Counted from the first letter of the stretch, positions 30,379 to 42,634 are shown. The stretch: DNA of 64,000 bases from Rhynchopus euleeides (GCA_963210315.1 OY723247.1:1612001-1676000), one strand, 5' to 3'. Numbers and translations: made by a program. The notes: generated by a model from the letters alone, not told the origin.

Positions 30379-30638
30379 GCGGAGCATATACTATGCCTTA
30401 GACGCACGGTCCTACACAATGGCTTGTGCGTCACATGGAGTGCGAGACCCTCAGCGAGGAGACGGGCAGGCAGCCAACACACGCCGACAGACGATCACAC
30501 CACATGAGGACCCACATACACAGCAAATATTCTGTCACCTCCGAACTGAGTTGGCGCCCTGTGCGCTGGCATGCGTAACCACTGTGTATCCAAAATACAG
30601 TCTGACTGGTTGTCTCTTCAGATTCGAGTCCAGTCCGA
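30379..30638 (+). repeat. Dispersed repeat, full A+B copy with tail
   Basis: A (30383-30446), the same linker as at 25725, B (30508-30606) and the tail GTTGTCTCTTCAGATTCGAG, as in the 18064 copy. GACGCAC 30401-30407 pairs with GTGCGTC 30426-30432. The copy ends only 105 bases upstream of the kinesin ATG. Confidence 0.8.
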
Positions 30639-30743
30639 CACCCACGGCACTGCCTTGACGACCTTCCTTTGCCACCCCTGCTGCCACCCACCCCACCCAC
30701 CAGGGCGCATACACACACCACCAGGCGAGGCCTGTCCGCCACG

Positions 30744-33700
30744 ATGGCGAACGTCTCGCCAGCGCGCAGCGCCAACAGCAGCAGTGATGCGGTGATGGTC
30801 GCCATCCGTGTGCGGCCTCTCAACGACAGAGAGAAGGGCAGCCGTATCGTTGTCAACATGGACAAAAACAGTTGCTGGATGCTGGAGGAGAAGCAGCCAG
30901 CCAAGGGGAAAGACGAGCCGGCAAGCACGGGGGGTGTGCTGCGGCAGGTGGGCAAGGCGGCCGGGGCACAGATCACCGCAAGCAACAAGTTCAGGTTCGA
31001 CCACTGCCTGTGGTCCATCGAGGGCGTGCCGGACCAAAGCGGCAAGAACCGATTCTTCAACCAGGTATCCGTCTACCAGGAGATTGGCAGCCCCCTGCTG
31101 GACCATGTCTTCAAGGGGTACAACGTCTGCCTCTTTGCCTACGGGCAGACTGGGTCGGGCAAGACTCACACCATGATGGGCGACATCAGCCGTGGCGTGG
31201 AGTCGGAGGAGCGCGGGATCATCCCTCGCATGTGCGCAGACATGTTCCAGAGGATCGAGACCAAGACCAACGAGGCCACAACTTTTGTCGTGCATGCGAC
31301 GTACATCGAGCTGTACAACGAGCAGGTCTGCGATCTGCTCACCGACAAACACGACCCCGACATGAAGGTGCGTGAGGACCCCAAGACAGGGCCCTTCGTT
31401 GCTGGGTTGACTGTTGAGAAGGTCACGTCTGTTGAGACTGTGATCAAGCTGATTATGGAGGGGAACAGCAGGCGGCACGTGGCCGCAACGAAGATGAACA
31501 AAGAGAGCAGCAGGTCGCACGCCATCCTCACCCTCTTCTTCGAGGAGGAGGCGCACGGCGAGGACATGGAGGGGGTCGCTGCCACCAGCAGGGTCAACCT
31601 GGTGGACCTGGCGGGGTCGGAGAACATCACCAAGTCGGGCGTGCAGGGGGACAACCGCCGTGAGGCGATCAGCATCAACCTGTCACTCACGTCGCTGCGG
31701 AAGGTCATCGATTCGCTGGCGAATCCTGGGAAGGGGATCCAACCGCCGTACCGCGACTCCAAGCTGACGTATCTGCTGAAGGACTCCCTGGGGAACAACG
31801 CGAAGACGCTCATGCTTGCCACCCTCTCCCCGTCGGGGATGAACCTCGCGGAGACGAAGAACACCCTGCATTATGCATCGCTTGCGCGTGCCATCCAGAA
31901 TAAGGCGAAGGCCAACCAGGATGAGAACATCAAGCTGGTGCACGATCTCCAGAATGAGGTGGCCGCGCTGCGGGATAGGCTGAAGGGGCAGGACTTCTTC
32001 GAGGGGCGCGGGCTGACGCCCGAGAAGGTGGAGGCGATGGAGAATGAGCTGCGGCTGAAGGAGGCGCAGGAGGCGGAGCTCAAGAACAAGATGGAGCAGC
32101 TGCGCATCGAGCGCCAGCTGAAGGAGAACAAGGAGGAGGAGCTGAGGGCGTCGAAGGAGGAGAAGGAGAGGCTGCACCGTGAGGTATCCTGTTGGGTTTT
32201 TGGGGGGGGTGTGGCGGTCGCGTAGTTTCCGTGTGAGCTTCTCCTGCATGAAACACGGTTGTACTTTCGAGTTTTGGTTGAGCTGTGGAATACATGCAGT
32301 GTCGTGTCGGTTCTCCACGCACCCACCCACCACCAACCGAGCAGCGCACCCTTCTCGAACAAAAGCTGTCCGAAGGGCGGGATAACGTCTCCAAGCTGAA
32401 CGCAAACATCAACGACCTCACTGTGAACTATGAGCAATCGGTATGCGGGTGGAATTGTGTGACAACTGGCTGTTTCGGGCGTGCTGCCCTCATTTGCATG
32501 GTACTGCGATCGCTTGCAACACCATCACGCACAGCAACATAAACTCGAGGAGCAGCAGAAGCGTCTTGATGAGCTTGTGAACCACAAGGCCCAGCTCGAG
32601 AACGAGGCGCGTGAGCGTGCCAAGTACCGCGAGAGCCTCGAGAAGGAGGGCGCAGATAAAGACGTCAGGCTGAAGGCGGCAGAGGAGGAGATCGCGACTC
32701 TCAAAAACCGCGTGCAGGGGCTGGATAGGGAGCTGGAGACGAAGGAGTGCTGCCTCGATGACATGACACGCGACCTCGAGGACATGGAGCTGCAGTTCAA
32801 GGAGAGGAAGATCATGCTGATCACAGCCAAGGAGCAGCTCGAGGAAGAGAAGTCCCTGAAGGATGATGCCGTCACGAGGGTGTCTGAGCTCGAGGGGACT
32901 GTGGAGTCGCTCGAACAGCAGAGTCTGGAGCTCAGCACGTTGCAAGTGGAGATGGATGTGAAGAAGGCCGAGCTGGTGCAGCTGCAGGAGTCGCATAAAC
33001 AGGAGCAGCAGGCGCATCAGACTGCGGTGGAGGAGCGCGATGCAACACTGGCAACACGGCAGGAGGAGGTGGCGGGCCTGACGACGAAGCTCTCTGCTGA
33101 GACAGCCGCATTGGAAGAGACGAAGGCTGCACTGCAGGCGAAGGAGGAGGAGGCGGTATCAACAGCTGCCGCGCTTGAAGCTGCCAAAGAGTCGCTGGGT
33201 GGTGAGCTGAGCGGGCAGAAGGAGGAGGTGACACGTCTGTCCGGCGAGCTCGCTGCAAAGGACACACAGCTGCAGGGAACGACGGAGAAGCTGGAGAGCA
33301 TCACCACCGAGCTTGCCACAACGAAAGAGACTCTGACGGGCCAGCTGACAGAGACGCAGCAGAACCTCGAGGAGACGAAGACCACACTGAAGGCGAAGGA
33401 GGAGGAGGCGGCATCTACATCTGCGGCACTCGAGACGACAAAGGAGTCGCTGACGGCTGAGACGGAGAAGTCTGCTGCATTCGCAAAGGCAAAGGAGGAG
33501 GAGCTGGGCGTCTTGCAGGGCACATTGGAAGAGACGAAGGCTGCACTGCAGGCGAAGGAGGAGGAGGCGGTGTCGACAGCTGCTGCACTCGCAGCAGCCA
33601 AAGAGTCGCTGGGTGGTGAGCTGAGCGGGCAGAAGGAGGAGGTGGTGCGTCTGTCCGGCGAGCTCGCTGCGAAGGACACACAGCTGCAGGGAACGACGGA

Positions 33701-36700
33701 GAAGCTGGAGAGCATCACCACCGAGCTTGCCACAACGAAAGAGACTCTGACGGGCCAGCTGACAGAGACACAACAGACTCTTGAGGAGACGAAGACTACA
33801 CTGCAGGCGAAGGAGGAGGAGGCGGCATCTACATCTGCGGCACTCGAGACGACAAAGGAGTCGCTGACGGCTGAGACGGAGAAGTCCGCTGCATTCGCAA
33901 AGGCAAAGGAGGAGGAGCTGGGCGCCTTGCAGGGCACATTGGAAGAGACGAAGGCTGCACTGCAGGCGAAGGAGGAGGAGGCGGTGTCAACAGCTGCTGC
34001 ACTCGCAGCAGCCAAAGAGTCGCTGGGTGGTGAGCTGAGCGGGCAGAAGGAGGAGGTGGTGCGTCTGTCTGGCGAGCTCGCTGCGAAGGACACACAGCTG
34101 CAGGGAACGACGGAGAAGCTGGAGAGCGTCACCACCGAGCTTGCGACAACGAAAGAGACTCTGACGGGCCAGCTGACCGAGACGCAGCAGAACCTTGAGG
34201 AGACGAAGACTACACTGCAGGCGAAGGAGGAGGAGACGGCACAGCTTTCTGCAGAACTCTCTGCCACCAAGAACTCTCTGGGTGCAGAGGTGGGCGGGCA
34301 GAAGGAGGAGGTTGCACGTCTGTCTGGCGAGCTTGCTGCGAAGGACACACAGCTGCAGGGAACGACGGAGAAGCTGGAGAGCATCACCACCGAGCTTGCG
34401 ACAACAAAGGAGACTCTGACGGGCCAGCTGACCGAGACACAGCAGAACCTTGAGGAGACCAAAACCACACTGAAGGCGAAGGAGGAGGAGGCGGCATCTA
34501 CATCTGCGGCACTCGAGACGACAAAGGAGTCGCTGACGGCTGAGACGGAGAAGTCTGCTGCATTCGCAAAGGCAAAGGAGGAGGAGCTGGGCGCCTTGCA
34601 GGGCACATTGGAAGAGACGAAGGCTGCACTGCAGGCGAAGGAGGAGGTGGTGCGTCTGTCCGGCGAGCTCGCTGCAAAGGACACACAGCTGCAGGGAACG
34701 ACGGAGAAGCTGGAGAGCGTCACCACCGAGCTTGCCACAACGAAAGAGACCCTGACGGGCCAGCTGACAGAGACGCAGCAGAACCTCGAGGAGACGAAGA
34801 CTACACTGCAGGCGAAGGAGGAGGAGACGGCACAGCTTTCTGCAGAACTCTCTGCCACCAAGAACTCTCTGGGTGCAGAGGTGGGCGGGCAGAAGGAGGA
34901 GGTTGCACGTCTGTCTGGCGAGCTTGCTGCGAAGGACACGCAGCTGAAAGGCACCACAGAGAAGCTGGAGAGCATCACCACCGAGCTTGAGACAACGAAG
35001 GAGACTCTGACGGGCCAGTTGACAGAGACACAACAGACCCTCGAGGAGACCAAAACTGCACTGAAGGCGAAGGAGGAGGAGGCGGCATCTACATCTGCGG
35101 CACTCGAGACGACTAAGACTACTTTGTCCGCTGCTGCAGGGGAACAGCAGGACAGGCTCCAGGCGGTGGAAGCGGAGCTGGACACTGCCAAGGCACACCT
35201 GGTCGTGAAGGAGGAGGAGGTCACGTCGCTGCAGCAGGCCGCCCAGCAGGAGCAGGCCAAGCTCGCCGACACGACGCAGCAGCTGGAAGCCAACACCGCG
35301 GAGCTGAAGGCCACCCAGGCAACGCTGGTGCTGCGCGAGCAGGACCTGGCCACTAAGGTTGCCGAGGTGGAGACAGCCGCAGAGACCCTCGCCGCCACAG
35401 AGCAGCAGATGACGACAGAGCTTGTCGCCTCCAAGGCAGAGCTCACCGAGGCCCGTGCCGAGCTGTCCACGCAGGTGCAGCAGGCGGTGGTGCTGCGGAG
35501 CGAGGTGGAGGAGGCGAAGCGCGAGTCCACAGACACCAGTGACTCCCTGCAGGCTGTCGTCGACGCCAAGGAGAAGCAGCTTGCCGAGCAGAAGGAAGAG
35601 GTTGCCCGCCTGGCAGCCTCCCTCGAGGGCAGGGGCAACGAGCTGGCTGCTGCCTCCTCCAAGTACGAGTCGCTGCACGAGGAGCTGTCGACGGTGCAGG
35701 AGTCCCTCAAGGCCAAGGAGGCGGAGTCGGGGGGTTGGCTCACCCAGTTGCAGGAGAAGAGCGTGGAGGCGAAGAACCTCGCATCCGAATGCGGGACCCT
35801 GCAGCAGCTCCTGGCGCAGAAGGAGGAGGCGCTGGATGCTAAGTCGCAGACCCTCACCCAGAAGACTGCTGAGGCGAGTGATCTCCAAGGCAGCAACGCC
35901 ACGCTGAAGGAGGAGAATGCGCGCCTGGGTGCAGAGCTGGCCTCTCTGAAGGAGTCGCTGACCAGCGACATGAGCGGGAAGGATGCAGACATCGCACGAC
36001 TCAGCGGCGAAGCCGCCGCGCGCACCTCCGAGATGGAGGAGCTGCGCAGGCAGCTCGACGAGCAGCGTGGGGAGCTTGCCACCGCGACCGCAGCTCTCGC
36101 AGCGCAGGGCGACAAGTCTAGCGCCGACATGCAGCTCCTGCAGGAAGAGGTGGTGCAGATGCGGGCGCAGCGGGAGACCTCGGAAGTCGAGGTGGCCACG
36201 GCCACGAAGCTGGCTGACGAGAAGGTGGCGGAGAACCTGCGCCTCCGGGAGGTCGCGAAGGTGAAGTTCGACGAGAAGCTGCAGGAGATCGCAAACCTCA
36301 AAAACCAGCTCGAGGCGAAGGACAAGGATCACTCAGGCATTGTGCAGGACCTCCTCACCCGCGTCAACGACACGCAGACCCGCGCGCAGGCCAACGATGG
36401 CCTTGCCGAGAAGTATGAGCAGATCCGCGGCGAGTGGACCACACAGAAGACGGTGATCGGGCAGTACGAAGCAAAGCTCCTCCAAGCCCAGCAGCTCATC
36501 CGCGAGAGGGACGCCGAACTGGTCAAACTGCAGAACATGCACACGACAGACGAGCAGCAGCAGAAGGAGCTCCGCAACCTTGCAAGCAAGCGGTCGGGCG
36601 AGGCGCTGGAGGCGATGTCCAAGGTGAAGGGCATGGACAAGGGCACGCGCGAAATGCTCCGCAACCTCTTCGAGCGCATCGACGGGCTGGAGAAGGACCT

Positions 36701-37187
36701 GGTGAAGAAGAACGAGAACCTGCTCTCCCTGCCGAAGCTTATGGAGCTCCAGTTTGAGGACCGGGAGACGGAGTGGCGCAACAAGGTCACCGCACTGGAG
36801 GGCGAAAACCGGACCCTCCGCGTGCGCCTGGAGGAGCGCGCCCAGGTGGAAACACCCCAGCTTGCCCGGAGGAACTCCATCGTGGAGCGCACGCCTGTGT
36901 CCGTCCCGCCCCCCCCGTCGCACGGCACCCCCGGAAGGAGCCAATTCTTCGACCCCCACGCAGGACAGACGCCTCCACGCGTGCCGTCCCTCGGGCTGAA
37001 CGCCATGTCCTCCCGCCCGGCCGTCGCCGGCCCCCAGACCTCACGCCCTGTCGCGACGAACCTCTTCGGGGGCAGCAAGGAGAAGGTGCCCACGTCACGC
37101 GACATGTGGACCTGCTCCAGCTGCCAATACTACATGAACCCCAACTGGCTCTCCGCCTGCAAGGTTTGTGAGGCGCCCCGCAGGTAG
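30744..37187 (+). CDS. Kinesin with N-terminal motor, giant coiled coil and RanBP2 zinc finger
   Basis: Three exons: 30744-32183, 32342-32440, 32535-37187; about 2,063 aa (2,062 if exon 2 starts at 32345, since the acceptor is GAGCAG). The ATG lies behind a C-rich tract ending CACCAG. The motor domain (1-~385) has AYGQTGSGKTHTMMG (P-loop 134-141), NKESSRSH (switch I, 252-259), DLAGSE (switch II, 288-293) and YRDSKLTYLLKDSLGNN; it is an ATP-driven microtubule motor and, with an N-terminal head, probably plus-end directed. Residues ~400-1900 are continuous coiled coil with repeated KEEE, ELAAKD and LEETK heptads, including near-identical tandem units. The tail is Pro-rich and ends in a C4 zinc finger (WTCSSC...CKVC), the RanBP2 type that often binds RNA or ubiquitin. 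Which kinesin family this is I cannot tell from the motor alone. Cargo is unknown. Confidence 0.9.
33098..35115 (+). repeat. Near-identical tandem repeats inside the kinesin coiled coil
   Basis: The anchor GACACACAGCTGCAGGGAAC recurs, with one diverged copy, at 33261, 33675, 34089, 34344, 34680 and 34935. Spacings are 414, 414, 255, 336 and 255 bp (138, 138, 85, 112 and 85 codons), all multiples of three. The units are almost identical in DNA as well as protein, so they arose by recent duplication and deletion of sub-blocks. The reading frame is kept throughout. Confidence 0.9.
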
Positions 37188-40100
37188 GGTTGGCGCCACA
37201 GCATCGTCTTTCTCCTCCTTGTTGGCAGCGTTCACCACCGCTCTAAACCTGCCGAAATGTGCCGAAATCGCGAGGGGTGGTTTGGGTTGGACAGGGTATC
37301 GGGTATCTCGGCAGCGATGGGTGTGCGTGATAGGGCGGGCTGGGTGACGGTCTGCCCGGCACGGCTGTTTTCGAATGTGGGGTGGGGGTTGGGTGGGAGG
37401 GGGAGGGGGGGGGGTAGCGGTGGGATCTCCGGGGGGGGGGGTGCACGCAACGCAGCCCTTTGAGGTGAGTCCGCACCCTGAAAAAGAGGCGTCAGGGAAC
37501 TGAACGTCGCAAATCCAGCCCAGTGGCGTCAGTTTTTATCAGGTCTGTTTCGAAAAAAAACCCTCCCCACCATCCCCCCACCCCTTAACCCGTCAGGGAC
37601 GAGGATCAATAGACTCAACTGTCGGGATGCTCGGGGGCAGCGATTCACGACAGTGCATGGGGCACATCCCAAACGAAATGGGGCGTGACTGCTGCTCCAA
37701 CAAGAAACGGAACGAAACCACCACCCCTCGAAACGCTCTCCCTTCAAAGGGAAACCTGCTACCCCCAAGCTCAGAAGGGAGCTGGGCTTCTTTCGTCGAA
37801 ACAAAAATTACGTCTTTTTTTCTCTCTCCACCGGCGACGAACAACATTATGTATGCCACTGGCCTGGTTCGGCTGGAGAGTCGTTGACACCAAAAAAATG
37901 TGTGTTTTGCCCTAAATACAAGCTGGTCCCCCACCCCTGCCTGGGATTGGTTGATGTGGAGTTCTGCACAACCGTCTTGTGATTCGAGTCTGTTTCGTCA
38001 AAAAAAATGCCCGGCACCACCAGCAGATAAAAATCTGTCCCCTTTCTCTAAGGCGCAAACCAGTAAGCGTTGGAAAGAAAGATTGCCTGCCTGGTGACGT
38101 GCCGTGGCGCTATCGGGGTGCCGGGGAGACGCACGCGGAGGCAGGTTAGCCTCATGCAAAAAAAAATATCCTGCCGACACGACAGGATTATTCATCCCCC
38201 CCTCCCAGCCCCACACTTCCAACCGCCAGTCTAACCACCTCACGCAAAAAAAAAGCCCAATTCGCTGCGTGCCTTCCCTGGCATCCGTGCTGCATTGCTT
38301 CCGGTCCGTTTTACCCCTGCCCTCCCGCCACGCTGATTTTGGTTCGTTTGTTCGGCCTTGATAACGTAGATTCCCAGAGAGAAGTTGATCCCCCCCCCCC
38401 CTCTTCGGCGAGCTTGTTGATTGCTTGTTGTGGGGAAGAATGCAGTGGAGGGGTGTGTGGTGTGTGTGCGTGCGGCGAAAGTGTGTTGAAACAAAGCAAA
38501 TGCAGGAGAAATCGCCGCCGCGCCACAGCACGGGGGCTCACAGAACAGCTGCCCCGCCCCCTTTGGTGACATGACAGAATAATCCCGGGCATCTTTATGC
38601 GGGTAGGGGGTGTGGGAAGCCTTGGATGGATGAGAATTCCCCGCCACACCAAATACGCACACCACACGTGAACCTTTTATTTGTATCATTGCAGAGCACA
38701 CCCTGAGCAAGCGCTCTGACGTGATATACACTGTACACACCACGGTGCCAGCTGGCCTCACAAACACCCTACCTCCGAAATACCTCTTCTCTCCTCTCCG
38801 CTCTATCTCTCATCTCCACCTCACAGACATACGCACGCCCACAGCGCCTCTCTCCCATTTGTGGGGTGCACATATTTGCCTTTATTTTTTTTCGCCCGTC
38901 GCTGTGTATTTTCAGAGTATTCCACCGACACCCCCCCCCCCCGTCAGTCGCAGGCTTGTTCTGTCCTGTTGGAGGCCTTCGCTCTAAAATGCAGAAAAGT
39001 GAGCTGCCTCACAATATAGGTTGCAGCCTGACACAGAGCGAATGCTCCCATTTCTTTTGATATAAACTGCCTCACGGTCACGAGAGAGAGGGCTAGTGTA
39101 CGAAACGATGGGGGTATGGTGGTGATGGAGGAGGCGGGGGGAGGGGGGGTGTGGGCTGGGCTATTCCCAACTAGCTTGATTTGGACACAAACGCTCGTTA
39201 CTAACCTTTTGTTGTCTTCCTGAACGAAGCGGGAAAAAAAGTACCAAAATGTCATGGAAAGCAAGAAATGGGCCCCTCTCTCCTGTGACAGCGTGACAGC
39301 CATCGCATAGGTGTCAGGCGTTCTACCCTCACTCAGAGGAACAGGCTTTTTTCACGTTCCCTATTTTCCGTTTTCCAGGAATACCCGGACCATTCTTCGA
39401 TAGCAAACGTTGCGAGAGTGCAGGTAGCCAGAACCCTTCTTTTGTCTTTTGAAAATAATTCGTCATGAGGGCCGATGGACACATTCGCAGGCGGCTTGTG
39501 TGTCTCAACACCAATGCAGACTGCATTCTCAGTTCTCCAGCACCTGTTGCGATAGAATAGCCGGTGATCCATGGTGTGCAATTGTTGCTTCGGGCGTTAC
39601 CTGCGCCAACCCTCCTGAACACCTTGAGATGATAGAGGCTCGCATGTGGGTCCGAAGAAATCATTTGCACTTGCAAATCCTCCAGTGCGAGGGAAGGCAT
39701 CGTGGTGTTGGCTGCGCAGCAGCATCTCAGTGAAGATGGTTCTGTGGGTTCAGGTGAGGTTGAGGCGGCGTTCTGGTTGTGTTCGTCGCTCAGCCCACGG
39801 AGGAAGTCTATAAAAACCGGGGTGGATATGAGTGTGCGCCGATTCTATTTGTTGTCGGGCGTCCCGATCCTCTGCAAGAGGAGAGTATGCTTCTGCTTGC
39901 GGCAGAAGCGTGCCAGTTTGCAAGCCCGCTCGTCGCCCCACCCCACCCCACCCTTTTAATTTGAACGGGGGGGTGGTGTTCGGCTTTGCGTCTTACTTTT
40001 CGGCATCGCTGGTTTCGATCTTGGGTATTTCAGTTGCAATGTGTTGCAGGGAAGTGCAATCATAAGAACGGGGTGGTTCATGTCGTGGCATTTGCAGAAG

Positions 40101-40191
40101 TTCAGAACTGGTCTCATCGAGGCAAGCTGTTTTGCCAATAGTCTCCACACACATCCCCTCAACAGACGCCTGCATCCCAACCCGTCGCAAG
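37188..40191. other. Intergenic
   Basis: 3 kb without a recognisable gene. It has G-runs at 37405-37440, C-runs at 38390-38402 and 38931-38942, and a short foldback repeat (38971-39048). The 3' end is the leader of the first P0 gene, with CCCCTCAACAG about 30 bases before its ATG. Confidence 0.5.
38971..39048 (+). repeat. Short foldback repeat, copy 3
   Basis: 78 bp. GGAGGCCTTCGCTCTAAAAT at the left and ACACAGAGCGAATGCTCC at the right are imperfect inverted repeats. Internal TGCAGAAAAGTGA and GCCTCACA match the 17702 copy. Confidence 0.55.
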
Positions 40192-41298
40192 ATGTCGCGC
40201 ACGTACTCCGACAAGAAGATTGCCTTCTGCAAGAAGATGAACAAGTACTTCGACGAGTACGAGAAGGTGATTGTGGTGACCTGCGACAACGTGACGTCGC
40301 GCCAGTTCAACACGATGCGCATCGGGATGCGCCCGTCCGGCAAGTTCCCGTTCGAGGGGAAGATCCTGATGGGGAAGAACACGCTGATGAAGCGTTGCCT
40401 GGCCAACCGCGCTGAGGCCGACCCCGAGAACGAGCTGAAGCAGATGCAGTGCGAGCGCTTCACGGAGCTGCTGAAGCTGAACGTTGGGCTGATCTTCACC
40501 AACGGTATGGCACTGCTGTTTTCCCTCTACACACACCCCACCCACAGACGACCTGACCCTGGTGCAGAAGATGCTTGGGGAGAACGTCGTGCAGTCCGCT
40601 GCACGTGTGGGCTCGAAGGCCCCGTGCGACGTCATGATCCCGAAGGGCGTGACCAACCTGGAGCCTGGCCAGACGTCGTTCTTCCAGGCCCTGAACATCC
40701 ACACGAAGATCTTCAAGTCCAACATCGAGATCCTGAACGACGTGCACCTGGTGAAGGAGGGTGACCGTGTGGGCCCCTCGGAGGCGACGCTGCTGCAGAA
40801 GCTGAACATCCGCCCCTTCTACTACGGTCTGGTGGTATGTACTTGCCACACCATCTTATTGTGACCTGATGACAATTTCACCCTGCTTCTTTGCACCACA
40901 CTGCCCACACCGCTGCACAGATGGAGATGATCTGCGACCAGGGCTCCTTCTACACCCCGGCCGTGCTGTCGATGACCGACGACGTGAAGCAGGCCAAGGT
41001 GGCCGCCGCCATCGCGAACGTGACCAAGCTGTCCCTCGGGACAGGCTTCGTGACCGAGGCGTCCGTGCCCCACCTTGCCGTCAACGCCTTCAAGAACATC
41101 TTCGCCGTGTCGCTCGGTACCGACTACGACTTCGAGGCGTTCAACGCCAAGCAGCTCAAGCAGGACATCAAGGAGGGCAAGGTCGCGGCTGCCCCCGCCG
41201 CGGCAGCCCCGGCGGCTGAGGCTGCTGCCCCTGCGGCTGCGGCCCCCGAGCCGGAGGAGTCGGAGGACGACGACATGGGCATGGACCTGTTCGACTAG
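40192..41298 (+). CDS. RPLP0: Ribosomal stalk protein P0 (uL10), copy 1
   Basis: Three exons: 40192-40504, 40548-40834, 40921-41298; introns of 43 and 86 bp; 325 aa, close to the usual P0 length. The N-terminal rRNA-binding domain starts MSRTYSDKKIAFCKKMNKYF and includes the GKNTLMKR motif. The central domain follows, then an Ala-rich hinge and the conserved acidic tail ESEDDDMGMDLFD, which recruits translation GTPases. It forms the base of the large-subunit stalk and binds the P1/P2 dimers. The upstream CAACAG and TGTTGCAG sites are candidate trans-splice acceptors. The second copy lies 7,107 bp downstream and encodes an identical protein. Confidence 0.95.
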
Positions 41299-41784
41299 GC
41301 TCTAGGCCAACACCGTGTAGTGGTTGAACAGTAGCTTGAAGGTACAGGTTAGCTAGGGATCAGACTGATGATGTAGAAGTAAGGTCCCCCACCCACCCCA
41401 CCCCACCCACTCCTCTTTATCCCCCCATTCCACGCCCTTGGTATCGCGCACCTGCAAGTTTGATTTTCCTCCGGTGTATGCATGTTCTCCTGATTTTCTA
41501 CCCTACCCCCAACCGGAAATCAGAAGAAGAGAAGATGTACTGTTTGTTCGTCGGCCACCAGTGCCGCGTATTCCTCCATGTCCCGCACGGACTGCGTTTC
41601 CGGGCACCCCCACCACATGTGTTGATGATCTTCGTCCGCCTGCCCGCACAGCTTGCACGTGGGGGTCCATCGGACTTGGCTGTGTCCCCATCGGGGATAT
41701 GTTCATTTCATAGTTTGAGCGCTGCTAAGTTGTTTTGTTTGTGCGCCAAATCCGGGCAAAACAAAAGCAACTCCGCAGCCTGAT

Positions 41785-42634
41785 TGACCTAAAACAAGCC
41801 GCCTTTTTGGCGTCGCCCAGCACTCGCACCACCGTCGCCCCCTCGACCACCCTTGACCACTCACGCCCACTCTCGCCCACCCTCGTCCACCCTCGCCCAA
41901 GTTGGCTGTTTTCTGGTGGGGTTTGTACTGTACTTCGGCATTACGCCCTCTTCTGTCCCACCACTTCCTCCTGGACCAGCCACAGCCAATCCAACCAATC
42001 GAAGTAAAGTATACCCATCGAGCCCACCAAACCACGGCAGCACTGGGTCTGGAGGCAGCGGTCGCAAGGTTTTGACGCAACGCAATCCTGCAGGATTTGG
42101 GCCCATATGGTGACCCCCAGTCAGTGGTGGAGACAGACACCATGGCCAAAATGACCACCCGATCCGCACAGATCCCAAACGTCCAAAAGAACGGGGTTTT
42201 GGAAAATCCGTGAGGGGGGTCCCGCTGGGTGGGTGGGGTGAGTCGGCGAGCTGCCTCCTAGTCATCTGCAAAAGTGCCTGAACAGACCTGTACTTCATGG
42301 GTGAAGTTTGGCACCACCAAAATGACCCCACCATGATGCGCACGGATTCCGAAAAGTGCAATGGAAGATGAAAAAGGATTGCCGGGTTTCTTTTGTTTTG
42401 TTTGTGCAACCTTCTGGCCACCTGCACGTTGGGGCGTGGAGTGTAGGTGAACAAAACATTGCTCCCACTGCAACCTTTTTAGTTCTGAACGCCTTCCGTG
42501 AGCACGGTGCGTTTGACACAAAATGACGAGCGAGCGGCGAACCTACCGCGGGGCCCCAGGTTGGCCCACCACCCGCCCGCCCTCGTGCGGTCACCGTCGC
42601 CCGCCCTCGCCCAGAGGCGGCTTGTTTTAGGTCA
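41785..42634. mobile_element. 850-bp TIR element, non-autonomous
   Basis: A perfect 19-bp inverted repeat marks the ends: TGACCTAAAACAAGCCGCC at 41785-41803 and its reverse complement at 42616-42634. Just inside both ends lie CTCGCCC/CCACCCTCG-type repeats in direct orientation. The interior shows a partly repeated CCAAAATGACC...GATCCGCAC segment (about 42145 and 42317). No transposase was seen. Confidence 0.65.

Larger units (their letters stand above)
28398..30743. other. Intergenic
   Basis: 2.3 kb without a recognisable gene; small frames only. It contains a 225-bp TIR repeat (29354-29578) and an A+B dispersed repeat (30379-30638). The last ~100 bases are a C-rich leader (CCACCCACCAG) in front of the kinesin ATG. 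Confidence 0.5.

Noticed and set aside
33017-36325. 1,102-codon minus-strand open frame (Ser/Ala/Val-rich) opposite the kinesin stalk
   Set aside because: It is the reverse reading of the repeated KEEE/ELAAK codons; its apparent repeats are those of the kinesin.
40835-40920. Possible C/D-box snoRNA in P0 intron 2 (CTGATGACA)
   Set aside because: Only a C-box-like core is present; no matching D box or terminal stem was found.
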